Shown here one piece after another: positions 35,744 to 43,790 of a stretch of DNA of 64,000 nucleotides. Source of the stretch: HGW-17 sp938004375 (lineage in GTDB: Bacteria > Myxococcota_A > Polyangia > HGW-17); assembly GCA_036802685.1 (NCBI GenBank), contig DAIRVS010000004.1, positions 1-64,000 of the forward strand, given 5' to 3'. A program made the position numbers and the translations under genes. Position 1 is the first letter of the stretch, and each line of letters opens with the position of its first letter. Below the pieces are notes generated by a model. That model was not told the origin of the DNA. It did not search any database and saw only the letters and a program-made list of their open reading frames with translations.

Positions 35744-36697
35744 ATGGACCCTCAAGCCTATGACGTGATCGTGCTCGGCGGCGGCCCCGCGGGGCTGACG
35801 GCCGCGATCTACCTGGCCCGCGCGAGGCTCTCGACGCTCGTGCTCGACACCGGCTCCACCGGCGGGCAGATGAACCTGACCCACGAGGTGGCCAACTATC
35901 CGGGCGTGGCGTCCACGACCGGCGCCCAGTTGGGGCAGGTGATGCGGGCCCAGGCCGAGGCCTTCGGCGCCCGCGTGATCTCCCAGGCCGAGCTCGGGCG
36001 CCTGGCGCTCGACGGGCCGGTGAAGTCCGTGGAGGTGGAGGACGAGGGCGTCTTCACGGCCCGAGCGGTCATCCTGGCGCCCGGCGGCGCGCCCCGGACG
36101 CTGGGGCTGGACTCCGAGGCCCGCTTCAAGGGCCGCGGGATCTCGTACTGCGCCACCTGCGACGGCGACTTCTTCACCGGGCAGGACATCGCCGTGATCG
36201 GCGGCGGGAACTCGGCCCTCGAGGAGGCGGTGTCCCTCACGAAGTATGCGTCCTCGGTGACCATCCTGCACGAGTTCGATCACTTCCAGGCCCACCCCTG
36301 GGCGGTGGAACAGGCGCGCGTCAACCCGAAGATCCGGTTCCTCCTCGAGCAGACGATCACCGGCTTCGAGGGGGACGACCGGCTCACCGCGGTCACCAGC
36401 GTGCACAAGCGCACCGGCGAGGCGGTCCGGGTGCCCGTGACGGGGACGTTCGTCTTCATCGGGTACGTCCCGCGCACGGCCGGACTGCCCCCGTCAATCC
36501 GGTTGACCGAACGGGGGGAGATCCTCACCGACGAGCTCATGCGCACCTCGGTGCCGGGCGTGTTCGCCGCGGGGGACGCCCGGGCCAAGCGCTACCGGCA
36601 GATCACCACGGCCGTCTCCGACGGGACCGTGGCCGCGATCCAGGCCACTGAATATCTCAGCGGGGAAGGGACGCCCGCAACAGGGCGTTCCGTCTGA
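35744..36697 (+). CDS. trxB: Thioredoxin-disulfide reductase homologue, atypical coenzyme site
   Basis: 317 residues, the TrxB size. The FAD motif G-G-G-P-A-G (12-17), redox pair C136-A-T-C139 and C-terminal G-D-A are all present. The second dinucleotide loop is G-G-G-N-S-A (153-158), but the usual H-R-R-x-x-x-R-A that grips the NADPH phosphate reads H-E-F-D-H-F-Q-A (176-183). It is therefore unlikely to use NADPH and may take electrons from NADH, ferredoxin or another flavin carrier, as known for related anaerobe enzymes. Last gene of the ArsR operon. Confidence 0.85.
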   Translation: MDPQAYDVIVLGGGPAGLTAAIYLARARLSTLVLDTGSTGGQMNLTHEVANYPGVASTTGAQLGQVMRAQAEAFGARVISQAELGRLALDGPVKSVEVEDEGVFTARAVILAPGGAPRTLGLDSEARFKGRGISYCATCDGDFFTGQDIAVIGGGNSALEEAVSLTKYASSVTILHEFDHFQAHPWAVEQARVNPKIRFLLEQTITGFEGDDRLTAVTSVHKRTGEAVRVPVTGTFVFIGYVPRTAGLPPSIRLTERGEILTDELMRTSVPGVFAAGDARAKRYRQITTAVSDGTVAAIQATEYLSGEGTPATGRSV

Positions 36698-36712
36698 GGC
36701 GACGACGTCGCC
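36698..36712. terminator. Small hairpin between convergent genes
   Basis: GGCGAC-GAC-GTCGCC is a perfect six-pair stem with a three-base loop directly after the trxB stop. It lacks a T-tract, so intrinsic termination is doubtful. Confidence 0.3.
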
Positions 36713-36729
36713 GGAACGATCAGCCCGCG

Positions 36730-37479
36730 TCAGCGGGGCAGGAAGCGCAAAGTAGCCTTGTTGTCCTTGACGACGACCTGGATCTCGACCTCGGCGCAGC
36801 CGTGGGCCTGCTTGACCTTGGGGATCTGGCTCGAGAGGGTGGCGAAGAACCGGTCCGGCGTGATCCCCTCGAGGCTCTCGCCGGTGGACAGCCGGGCCCG
36901 CACGAAGTTCTCGTAGGCGCGGCGCAGGGCGGGATCGGACGACGCGCCCGGGGCGGAGGGTTGTGCGGCGGCGGCGGCCGGGGTGTTCGCCGCGGGCGGC
37001 GCCTTGCGGTCCTCGGCGGCCGCGGGTCGCTCCGCTGCCGCGTCGTTTCGGGCGCCCTCGGCCGCGGCCTGCTGGTTGCGCAGTTCGGCGATCCTGGCCA
37101 TGGCCGCCTCGAGCTCGCCCCGGGTGCGGACGTTGTCGAGCACGCTCTCGGGCAGGCCCTCGTCGCGGAGCTTGCGCCGCATGCGCTGCAACTGCCGCTC
37201 GTACACGCCGTCCTCGATCTCGCGCAGCACGCGGTTCCAGTACTGCTCGTAGGTGCGGAACTTGGTCTCCATGCGGGCCAGCAGGAACTTGAGCGCGGTG
37301 TTGTTGGGGGGGTTCTCCTTGAGCAGCCGCAGCTCGAGCTGGATGTTCTTGCGCAGCTGGACCGGTTCGAACCGCTCGAGTCCGAGGAAGAACTGCTCGT
37401 ACACCACCCGCAGTTTGTCGATGCTCGAGTCGAGCAGGTTCAGCCGGGCGGTCAGGGCCTTGTTTTCCTCGAACGACAT
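36730..37479 (-). CDS. MXAN_5187 C-terminal-like protein
   Basis: 249 residues, cytoplasmic. An N-terminal helical domain (LDSSIDKLRVVYEQFFLGLE, then RMETKFRTYEQYWNRVLREI) is linked by an Ala/Pro-rich coil (about 140-180) to a small C-terminal domain (YENFVRARLSTGESLEGITP, then VKDNKATLRFLP). The layout strongly recalls the MXAN_5187 C-terminal family of myxobacteria and relatives, whose function is unknown. It follows pgsA by three bases. Confidence 0.7.
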   Translation of the reverse strand: MSFEENKALTARLNLLDSSIDKLRVVYEQFFLGLERFEPVQLRKNIQLELRLLKENPPNNTALKFLLARMETKFRTYEQYWNRVLREIEDGVYERQLQRMRRKLRDEGLPESVLDNVRTRGELEAAMARIAELRNQQAAAEGARNDAAAERPAAAEDRKAPPAANTPAAAAAQPSAPGASSDPALRRAYENFVRARLSTGESLEGITPDRFFATLSSQIPKVKQAHGCAEVEIQVVVKDNKATLRFLPR

Positions 37480-37482
37480 CTG

Positions 37483-38325
37483 TCACTCCGACCTTGGGTC
37501 ATCCGGCGCCCGGCCGGGGTCCAGGGACACCTGCATCTCGATCTCCTCGATCACCGGCAGGGACGGGTTGGACTGCATCTCGACGAGCAGGCCGGCTTCG
37601 CGGGCGGCCTCCTGCAGGGTGCGGGCGCGCTGCAGGTTCTTGCGCTCCACGGCCTCCATGAACAGCGCGAAGTACTCCACCGCCGAGAACAGCGACAGGA
37701 TCAGCGACAGGTACAGGATGAACAGTCCCATGCGATGGTAGTCCAGCCACCAGCCGGTGCCCCACAGCGGATAGGGGAAATTCACGAGCAGGAAGGTCAG
37801 CCCGAAGAACTGGAAGGCCGTCTTCTGCTTGCCGGACTCGGAAGCGGCGATGACCACCCCCTCGCCCATGGCCAGGGCCCGCAGGCCGGTGACGGCGAAC
37901 TCGCGGAACAGCATCAGGATCAGCAGCCAGGCGGGGATCAGGTCCATGGCCACCAGGGTGACCATGATCGAGAGCGTGGTGAGCTTGTCGGCCAGCGGAT
38001 CCAGGAACTTCCCCAGCAGGGTGATCTTCCCGGTCTTTCGGGCCAGGTAGCCGTCGAGGAAGTCCGAGAAGCCGGCGAACAGGAAGAGCAGGGCCGCCCA
38101 ATAGTGGGCCAGCGGAGTGCCGCGGTCGAGGACCGCCAGGATGACCGGGATCAGGGCCAGGCGCGAGAGGGTGATGAGGTTGGGCAGGTTGCCGACCTCC
38201 TCGCCCAGGGAGCGGATGCGGAAGTCGCTGACCTTGCGCCGGCGCACGAAGCGGAGCCGGAGGATCCGGGGGACCTGCGCCAGGGCGCGCACCGCGACGT
38301 TCTTGGTGGGGGCGGCCGGCGTCAT
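37483..38325 (-). CDS. pgsA: CDP-alcohol phosphatidyltransferase (PgsA-like)
   Basis: 280 residues. The family motif D-G-x2-A-R-x8-G-x3-D-x3-D is present as D-G-Y-L-A-R...G-K-F-L-D-P-L-A-D near residue 85, within about six membrane helices. It most likely makes phosphatidylglycerol phosphate from CDP-diacylglycerol and glycerol-3-phosphate in the inner membrane. It is about 90 residues longer than usual, with a basic N-terminal extension and a polar C-terminal tail. Its ATG overlaps the stop of the AIM24 gene (ATGA). Confidence 0.85.
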   Translation of the reverse strand: MTPAAPTKNVAVRALAQVPRILRLRFVRRRKVSDFRIRSLGEEVGNLPNLITLSRLALIPVILAVLDRGTPLAHYWAALLFLFAGFSDFLDGYLARKTGKITLLGKFLDPLADKLTTLSIMVTLVAMDLIPAWLLILMLFREFAVTGLRALAMGEGVVIAASESGKQKTAFQFFGLTFLLVNFPYPLWGTGWWLDYHRMGLFILYLSLILSLFSAVEYFALFMEAVERKNLQRARTLQEAAREAGLLVEMQSNPSLPVIEEIEMQVSLDPGRAPDDPRSE

Positions 38326-39506
38326 GACTGCAGCAGGAGGGAGCCGCTCCCGGCGACCTGGATGAAGGAACTGTGGCTGTACTGGGCGACGACGTAGCCG
38401 TCCCAGCCGACGAGGCGGTCGATGGAGGCGATCAGGTACTCCTCCTCGGGCAGGGGCACGCTGTAGAGGCGGCCGGGCAACTGGATGATGACCGAGCCGC
38501 GTCCGCGGAAGGAGATCAGGGGGAGCTTGTGCTGCTCGCCCCGCAGCCAGCCATTCTCCCATTTGAGATCGCCGGCGAAGGCCACGACGCGCTCCTCGAG
38601 GATGTAGAGCGGGCTGTCCTCGAGGTTGAAGCCCATGAACATGTGCTTGTCGGTGGGGACCAGGGACACGACCCCGCGCCCCTGGCACTCCACGAGGTCG
38701 CCGGTGAGCTCGGAGGTGATCCGGCGCTCGCCGGCCTGGCCGCGCATGCGCTCCTGGGCCGGGATGATCGAGAGGCCCATGTGCCAGCACAGCACCAGCT
38801 TCTCCCGCACGAACCAGGAGCCGGCGACGGGGATCTTGATGCACTCGGGGGTGAACACCAGGTGAGGCCCCGGGTGGATGTCGAGCACGCACAGGCGATC
38901 CGTGGCGCGGCTGTCTCGCTGGGTGGGGCGCGCGATCGGGCCGGGGGTCACCTGGTCGCCGGGCATGGGCGTGACGTCCGCGTCGATGAGCATGCCCTCG
39001 TCCTCGGGTTCGGGCTCGGGCTCCTCGTTCAGGACCGGCGTCTGCGTGGCCGGGTGGGCCGAGAGTACGGCGCGCACCGAGGAGAGCAGGTCGTTGAGCT
39101 CGGGGGACAGGTCGACGACGTTGCCGATCATGGGGAGCCCCAGCATGCGGCGGACCTGCTGGTAGAAGGACACGGCCTCCTGGTTGGCGGGATCCGAGAG
39201 GACCGCTTGCTCGACCTCGGCGTAGCCCAGGTGGATGTCGCCCTGGGCGAAGTATTCGCACCCGAGCTTGAAGTGCAGGGCGGGCTCCCCGGGGAACTGC
39301 AGCAGCAGCTGCTTGAAGATGGCGGTGGCCGAGGCGTGATCCCGCTGGGCCACGAGGATGTTGGCCAGAAGCGAGAGAGCGCGCGGCTCGCCGGGGTGGC
39401 GCACCAGCGCCTTGTCGATGCGCGTGCGCGCGCCGACGATGTTGCCGGCGACGTACAGTTCGGTGGCGTCCAGCAGCAGTTGGTCGAAGGTGACATCGGG
39501 CGTCAT
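38322..39506 (-). CDS. TPR plus AIM24-like protein
   Basis: 394 residues. An N-terminal TPR block (residues 1-120; AKALVRHP-type helices such as GARTRIDKALVRHPGEPRAL) is joined by an acidic linker (about 150-195) to an AIM24-like beta-sandwich (VLDIHPGPHLVFTPE, GFNLEDSPLYILEERVVAFA, LISFRGRGSVIIQLPG). AIM24 domains occur in mitochondrial and bacterial proteins of unknown activity. It is translationally coupled to pgsA. Confidence 0.8.
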   Translation of the reverse strand: MTPDVTFDQLLLDATELYVAGNIVGARTRIDKALVRHPGEPRALSLLANILVAQRDHASATAIFKQLLLQFPGEPALHFKLGCEYFAQGDIHLGYAEVEQAVLSDPANQEAVSFYQQVRRMLGLPMIGNVVDLSPELNDLLSSVRAVLSAHPATQTPVLNEEPEPEPEDEGMLIDADVTPMPGDQVTPGPIARPTQRDSRATDRLCVLDIHPGPHLVFTPECIKIPVAGSWFVREKLVLCWHMGLSIIPAQERMRGQAGERRITSELTGDLVECQGRGVVSLVPTDKHMFMGFNLEDSPLYILEERVVAFAGDLKWENGWLRGEQHKLPLISFRGRGSVIIQLPGRLYSVPLPEEEYLIASIDRLVGWDGYVVAQYSHSSFIQVAGSGSLLLQS

Positions 39507-39564
39507 GGGTGCTATTCTTACACCAACTCGCGCCCGAGCGCTTCATTTTTTTGGATGGTCGGCG

Positions 39565-39987
39565 ATGTGGACATTACTGGTATTTCAACTCTTCTGGACG
39601 CAGGCCGCGGTGGATCCCCTCGGTGAGATGGTGGCCCGCAACTTCGTCGATCACCTGGCCAACCGCGACCTGGGACGGACCACCGCGCTGATGTCCGCGA
39701 CGGTCAACTTCGACGGCCGCGTCGCGACCGGGGACGAGGCCAAGATCGCCCTGCTGCAGCGCACGTTCGCCGGTCATCCGGCGCCAATCCGCTTTTCGCG
39801 GGTCACGGTGATGACCGGGGCCCAGGCCCTGGCCCGCTTCGGAAAGCCGCCGGCGCGCCTCGGAGAACTGGAGCTGGACCGCGCCCTGGTGGTGCTCGCC
39901 CGCAGGAAGATCGGCGGACTGGTGATCGTCCTGCGCGAGGAGGACAAGATCCCCGGACGCTGGCGCGTGGTCGCGCTCACCGATTGA
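39565..39987 (+). CDS. Small secreted protein (unknown)
   Basis: 140 residues from the ATG at 39565. A short signal-like hydrophobic start (MWTLLVFQLFWTQAAV) is followed by an NTF2-like alpha+beta pattern (MVARNFVDHLANRDLGRTTA, then VVLARRKIGGLVIVLREEDK and a final GRWRVVALTD). No active site. It lies alone on the plus strand between two minus-strand clusters. Confidence 0.6.
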   Translation: MWTLLVFQLFWTQAAVDPLGEMVARNFVDHLANRDLGRTTALMSATVNFDGRVATGDEAKIALLQRTFAGHPAPIRFSRVTVMTGAQALARFGKPPARLGELELDRALVVLARRKIGGLVIVLREEDKIPGRWRVVALTD

Positions 39988-40437
39988 TCATTTCTCGAAC
40001 AGCACGGGGATCTTGGGGCCGTCCACGACCTTGCCCTTGGTATGGAACCAGGCCGAGCCGTGGTACTCCCAGGTGGTCTCGAGGAGGGTGTCCTGCAGGA
40101 TGTTGTCGTCCTTGGCCGTCCAGGAGACCCGCAGGCGGACGACGGCCTTCTTCGCGGTCTTGTCCGGCGTGATGCGCACCACGGTGATGGAGTTGAAGGC
40201 CAGGTGGCGCTCGGCCACGTCGAGGCTGTCGAGGTAGGCGGCGCGGAAGGCCGGCGGCACGTAGTCCTTGGAGATCTCGCCGTTGAACCAGCGCAACTGC
40301 TCGTAGAACTGCATGACCGAGGGCTCCAGGGAACCCAGCGTCTCCTTGTTCTTCATGCCGCCGGCGCAGGCGGTCACGCCGAAGGCGGCGGCCAGGCACA
40401 GGAGGATCGGGACCAGCGCGGGGGGACGGCGGCTCAT
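39988..40437 (-). CDS. Small lipoprotein (unknown)
   Basis: 149 residues with a lipobox V-T-A-C (Cys24). The mature part reads like a DUF-type alpha+beta domain: MQFYEQLRWFNGEISKDYVP, LAFNSITVVRITPDKTAKKA, VSWTAKDDNILQDTLLETTW. Such domains occur in many outer-membrane lipoproteins of delta-like bacteria. Its ATG overlaps the stop of the next gene upstream (ATGA), so the two lipoproteins are made together. Confidence 0.7.
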   Translation of the reverse strand: MSRRPPALVPILLCLAAAFGVTACAGGMKNKETLGSLEPSVMQFYEQLRWFNGEISKDYVPPAFRAAYLDSLDVAERHLAFNSITVVRITPDKTAKKAVVRLRVSWTAKDDNILQDTLLETTWEYHGSAWFHTKGKVVDGPKIPVLFEK

Positions 40438-41222
40438 GGCACGAAGTCCGCGCAGGCGGTGGCGTCGCCGGTGACGTTCAGTTCCCAGGCCGGGTTGGTG
40501 ATCCCGGCGCCGACCTGGATATCCAGGGTGCCGCAGTAATGCACGACGCCGACCGCGTCCTGGCCGGTCACGCGCAGGGTGTAGAAGCCGGTGGGCACGC
40601 CCTGCACGGTCCGCTCGGGCTGGCACGCGCCGCTGTAGGTCCCGCTCGTGAGGGCCTGTTCGGCCTCGTCGTAGATCGCCACGTTCACGGTGGACACGGC
40701 GGGGTCGGCCGCGGCGCAGGCGGCGCCGTTCCAGGTGAACTTGTACCAGAGGGTGCCGGCGAAGTCCGTGAAGAACGACTCCAGGTCGAAGTCCACCTCG
40801 CGCACCTCGGGGGGGTTCCCGTCGTTGTACACGCGGGTCTCCACCGTCTTGACCTGGGAGATCGGCTGCCGCGCCGAGTCCAACAGCGTCACCTGGACCG
40901 TGTAGGGTCCCTGGGGGAAGGGCGTGCACTTGTCGTCCGAGACCGAGTACTCCATGGCCGTGCAGAGGATCTCGCCGGTGTGGAGGTAGTTCTCGGGGCC
41001 GGTGATGGTGATCGAGGCGTAGGTGGCGTCCACGTCCAGGCAGGTGTCGAAGCTGATCTCGTTGCCCAGGAAGATGCGCTTGCCGTTGATCGTCCACTTG
41101 GTGCGCATCTGCACCGGCACGTAGGTCGAGCCGGAGCCGCACGGAGGCTGGTTGTCGTTGTCGCAGGCGGCCGGCAGCAGCAGGGTCAGGGCGAGCAGGG
41201 GAAGGGCGATGGCGGCTTTCAT
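40434..41222 (-). CDS. Beta-rich lipoprotein (unknown)
   Basis: 262 residues from the ATG at 41222. The lipobox is L-P-A-A-C (Cys20) followed by Asp. The body has beta-sandwich features (VNVAIYDEAEQALTSGTYSG, GFYTLRVTGQDAVGVVHYCG) and about eight cysteines that may form disulfides. No domain name fits. It pairs with the smaller lipoprotein gene downstream. Confidence 0.7.
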   Translation of the reverse strand: MKAAIALPLLALTLLLPAACDNDNQPPCGSGSTYVPVQMRTKWTINGKRIFLGNEISFDTCLDVDATYASITITGPENYLHTGEILCTAMEYSVSDDKCTPFPQGPYTVQVTLLDSARQPISQVKTVETRVYNDGNPPEVREVDFDLESFFTDFAGTLWYKFTWNGAACAAADPAVSTVNVAIYDEAEQALTSGTYSGACQPERTVQGVPTGFYTLRVTGQDAVGVVHYCGTLDIQVGAGITNPAWELNVTGDATACADFVP

Positions 41223-41304
41223 GGAGCTCCTGTCGTCTGGGAATGAGACCCCTCGTGGGCCTCGGGCATGAAGTATCACGGAACCGGCCTTTCGGCAACG
41301 GGCG

Positions 41305-42732
41305 TCATTCAAACAGATTGGACTCGTCCCCGACCGACCGGCCGCCCGAGGTCCGCAACTTTTTTTCGAACCGGGTCTTGCCGCCGCGGCCGGGACCGTA
41401 GGCCTGCTCCCGCAGACGGGCCAATTCGGCGTCGGTGGCCCGCACCTTCTCGGCGCGGTCGAGGTAGCCGCGCGCCTTCTTCCGGTGCATGAGCGCCGCC
41501 TCGAGCCGGGTCTGGGACAGGCCGAGGTGGAGGCGGGCCAGGGCCAGCAGGCTGGAGAAGGCCTCCTCGTCACCGAGCCGGGACACCAGGGTGCGGTGGG
41601 TGGCCAGCGCGTCGTCGTGGAGCCCGGCGCTCTCCTGGAGCTGGGCCAGGGTGAGCATATCGCCGGTGGACTCGCGGTCCTTCATCAGGCGCATGTGGCG
41701 GCGGTGGGCGTCCACGGCCAGGGTGAAGGCCTGGTTCTTCGCGTGCAGATCGCGCAGCAGACGCCAGGCGTGGGCGAGGAACGGGTTCGCTTCGAGGGCG
41801 GCCTCGAGGTGGCGCCGGGCCTCGGGCTCGCGCTGGGCGTGGAAGTAGATGTTGCCCAACAGCAGCAGGGCCTCGGGATCGCCCGGCTCCAGACGCAGGG
41901 CGTTCTCGAGCTCGACGACGGCGTCGGGCCGGTTGCCCAGGCGCAGGTGGATGACGCCGCGCAGGTAGTGCAGCAAGGCGATGTTCGCGTAGCGCTGCAT
42001 GATCTTCTCAAGCTCGTCCTGGGCGGCCGCGGGCTCTTCGCCCCGGAGCAGGGCGCGCACCCGGGCCAGCTCCGGCACCAGCTCCGGCGGGAGCCGCCGG
42101 TTCCAGGCGCGGGCCATCTCGACGAGCCGCCGGGCCGCGGCGACCTCGGCCGCGGAACCCGAGTCCAGGAGCGGTCGCAGCGTGGGGACGACCTGGTCCA
42201 GGCGTCCGAGCCCCAGTTGGCAGCGGGCGAGGGCCAGGCGCACGGCCCCCGCGTTCAGTCCGGGGTCGGCGAGGGCCGAGGTGAGCGGGGCCAGGGCCTC
42301 GGCGTGGCGCTCCTCGAGCAGGAGGATCAGTCCCAGCCGGAAGGCGGGCTCCCGGTCGGCCTGGCCGGGGTCGGCCAGCGGCGAGAGGAGACGGCGGGCC
42401 TCGCCGGGCCGTTGATCGTAAAAATGGACCATGGCGCGGGCGTAGGGGCCAAAAGGCGCCCGGAGGCCGGCCACCGCTGCCGGCAGGGGTCGCCCGCCGT
42501 GGACCGCGCAGAGGGCGGACAGGCGCAGCCACTCCCAGGCGGTGGCGCGAGGCCAGCCGGCGATGCCGTCGGGGGCCAGCTCCCGCACCTGCGCGCAGGC
42601 GGCTGCCTCTTTATTTTGTGCCCATAAAGCCCGGGCCGAACGGACGGTCTCGCGGGGGGAGGGGGTCCGGCAGGCGGCCAGCGCCGACAGGACCAACAAC
42701 ATTGCGATCTGCACTGGGAAATTCGGCTTCAT
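41305..42732 (-). CDS. TPR lipoprotein
   Basis: 475 residues from the ATG at 42732. Lipobox A-L-A-A-C (Cys21). The rest is an all-helical solenoid of TPR-like units, best seen at about 240-330 (LHYLRGVIHLRLGNRPDAVV, LEPGDPEALLLLGNIYFHAQ). Such proteins act as scaffolds at the envelope. The C-terminal tail is basic. The gene is divergent from the Cys-rich lipoprotein gene. Confidence 0.8.
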   Translation of the reverse strand: MKPNFPVQIAMLLVLSALAACRTPSPRETVRSARALWAQNKEAAACAQVRELAPDGIAGWPRATAWEWLRLSALCAVHGGRPLPAAVAGLRAPFGPYARAMVHFYDQRPGEARRLLSPLADPGQADREPAFRLGLILLLEERHAEALAPLTSALADPGLNAGAVRLALARCQLGLGRLDQVVPTLRPLLDSGSAAEVAAARRLVEMARAWNRRLPPELVPELARVRALLRGEEPAAAQDELEKIMQRYANIALLHYLRGVIHLRLGNRPDAVVELENALRLEPGDPEALLLLGNIYFHAQREPEARRHLEAALEANPFLAHAWRLLRDLHAKNQAFTLAVDAHRRHMRLMKDRESTGDMLTLAQLQESAGLHDDALATHRTLVSRLGDEEAFSSLLALARLHLGLSQTRLEAALMHRKKARGYLDRAEKVRATDAELARLREQAYGPGRGGKTRFEKKLRTSGGRSVGDESNLFE

Positions 42733-42824
42733 GTAAATCCGCAACGACAGGGCGCCACCCGGAGGTGTGAATAAAACTTTACATCTCCGCAGCGGAAAGT
42801 AACAAAAACGCATCGAATATGGTA

Positions 42825-42873
42825 TGGTAAAATGCCAAATCGACGGAAATCGACCCGATCCCGGCCGATTTCC
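42825..42873 (+). promoter_or_regulatory. Extended -10 promoter and leader repeats of the Cys-rich lipoprotein gene
   Basis: TGGTAAAAT (42825-42833) is an extended -10 element (TG-n-TAAAAT) with no clear -35. Just after it, AAATCGAC occurs twice with a 10-base period (42837-42844 and 42847-42854). GGAAATCG (42845-42852) pairs with CGATTTCC (42866-42873) across a 13-base loop. These may be an operator or a leader hairpin. Confidence 0.45.
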
Positions 42874-42946
42874 CTGGATTTTCGTCCTGGCATGCGAATT
42901 GCTCAAAACGACGTGGTCGTTACACGACTTATTTGGAGGTTGAGCC

Positions 42947-43723
42947 ATGAGACACCAATTCCTCGTTATCCTCTTTGGTTCCGTTCTGATGTTCGCCCTG
43001 ACGGGCTGTCCGGACCGGCACAACGACTGCCGGTGCAGTTATTGTGACGACTCCGGCTGCTGGGCCTGCGACTGCGATTATTGCTGGCCCGTGGACAACG
43101 AGCCGTGCACCGACGGCGTCACCTGCGACGACGGCTATCTCTGCACCGATTACGGTTGCGCGAAGCTGTGCGGTCACGAGGCCGACTGCGGCGAGGGCGA
43201 GGTCTGTCTCGACGCCGGCTACTGCGGCCCCGAGGAGGCGCCCGACACCCGCTGCGTCTCCGACGACGACTGCGGCAACGGCTTCATCTGCGAGCCCGAC
43301 GAGAACGGCGACCTGTTCTGCGTGCCCGGCTGCCAGAGCAACGACGAGTGCGACGAGGGCTTCGTCTGCACGTCCTGCGGCCGCTGCGCCCCCGAGGACA
43401 ACCCGGTGTGCGGCGACTCCAAGGTGTTCTGCTCCGACGACGCGGAGTGCGGCGCGAAGGTCTGCACGGCCGACAACAAGTGCGGCCTGGTCTGCGACGA
43501 GCTGGAGCCCGTGTGTCCGACCGGTCAGATCTGTGTCGAGGCCGAGTGCATCGACGACCCGGCGCCGGTCTCCCCGGAGTGCGTGTTCTCCAGCCACTGC
43601 GAGGCGGGCCACGTCTGCATCAACGCCTACTGCCACGCCACCTGTGAGACCCATGACCAGTGCGGCTACGGCGAGTTCTGCGACCTGGGCGTGTGCAAGG
43701 CCGACTATCGCCCCGAAATCTGA
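42947..43723 (+). CDS. Cys-rich lipoprotein with C-x-x-x-x-x-C repeats
   Basis: 258 residues. Lipobox L-T-G-C (Cys21). The mature chain contains about 40 cysteines in units such as C-x-D-D-x-x-C-x-x-G-x-x-C (CSDDAECGAKVC, CVSDDDCGNGFIC, CETHDQCGYGEFC). These resemble Dickkopf/EGF-like disulfide-rich modules frequent in Myxococcota and Bradymonadota surface proteins. Acidic loops may bind calcium. GGAGG precedes the ATG. The role is unknown; adhesion is possible. Confidence 0.8.
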   Translation: MRHQFLVILFGSVLMFALTGCPDRHNDCRCSYCDDSGCWACDCDYCWPVDNEPCTDGVTCDDGYLCTDYGCAKLCGHEADCGEGEVCLDAGYCGPEEAPDTRCVSDDDCGNGFICEPDENGDLFCVPGCQSNDECDEGFVCTSCGRCAPEDNPVCGDSKVFCSDDAECGAKVCTADNKCGLVCDELEPVCPTGQICVEAECIDDPAPVSPECVFSSHCEAGHVCINAYCHATCETHDQCGYGEFCDLGVCKADYRPEI

Positions 43724-43790
43724 TCGCCGGACGTCCCCCCGAGCTGGTCCCCTGATCCTCCCGATCCCCCGTCCGTTCCAAGAACCACAA

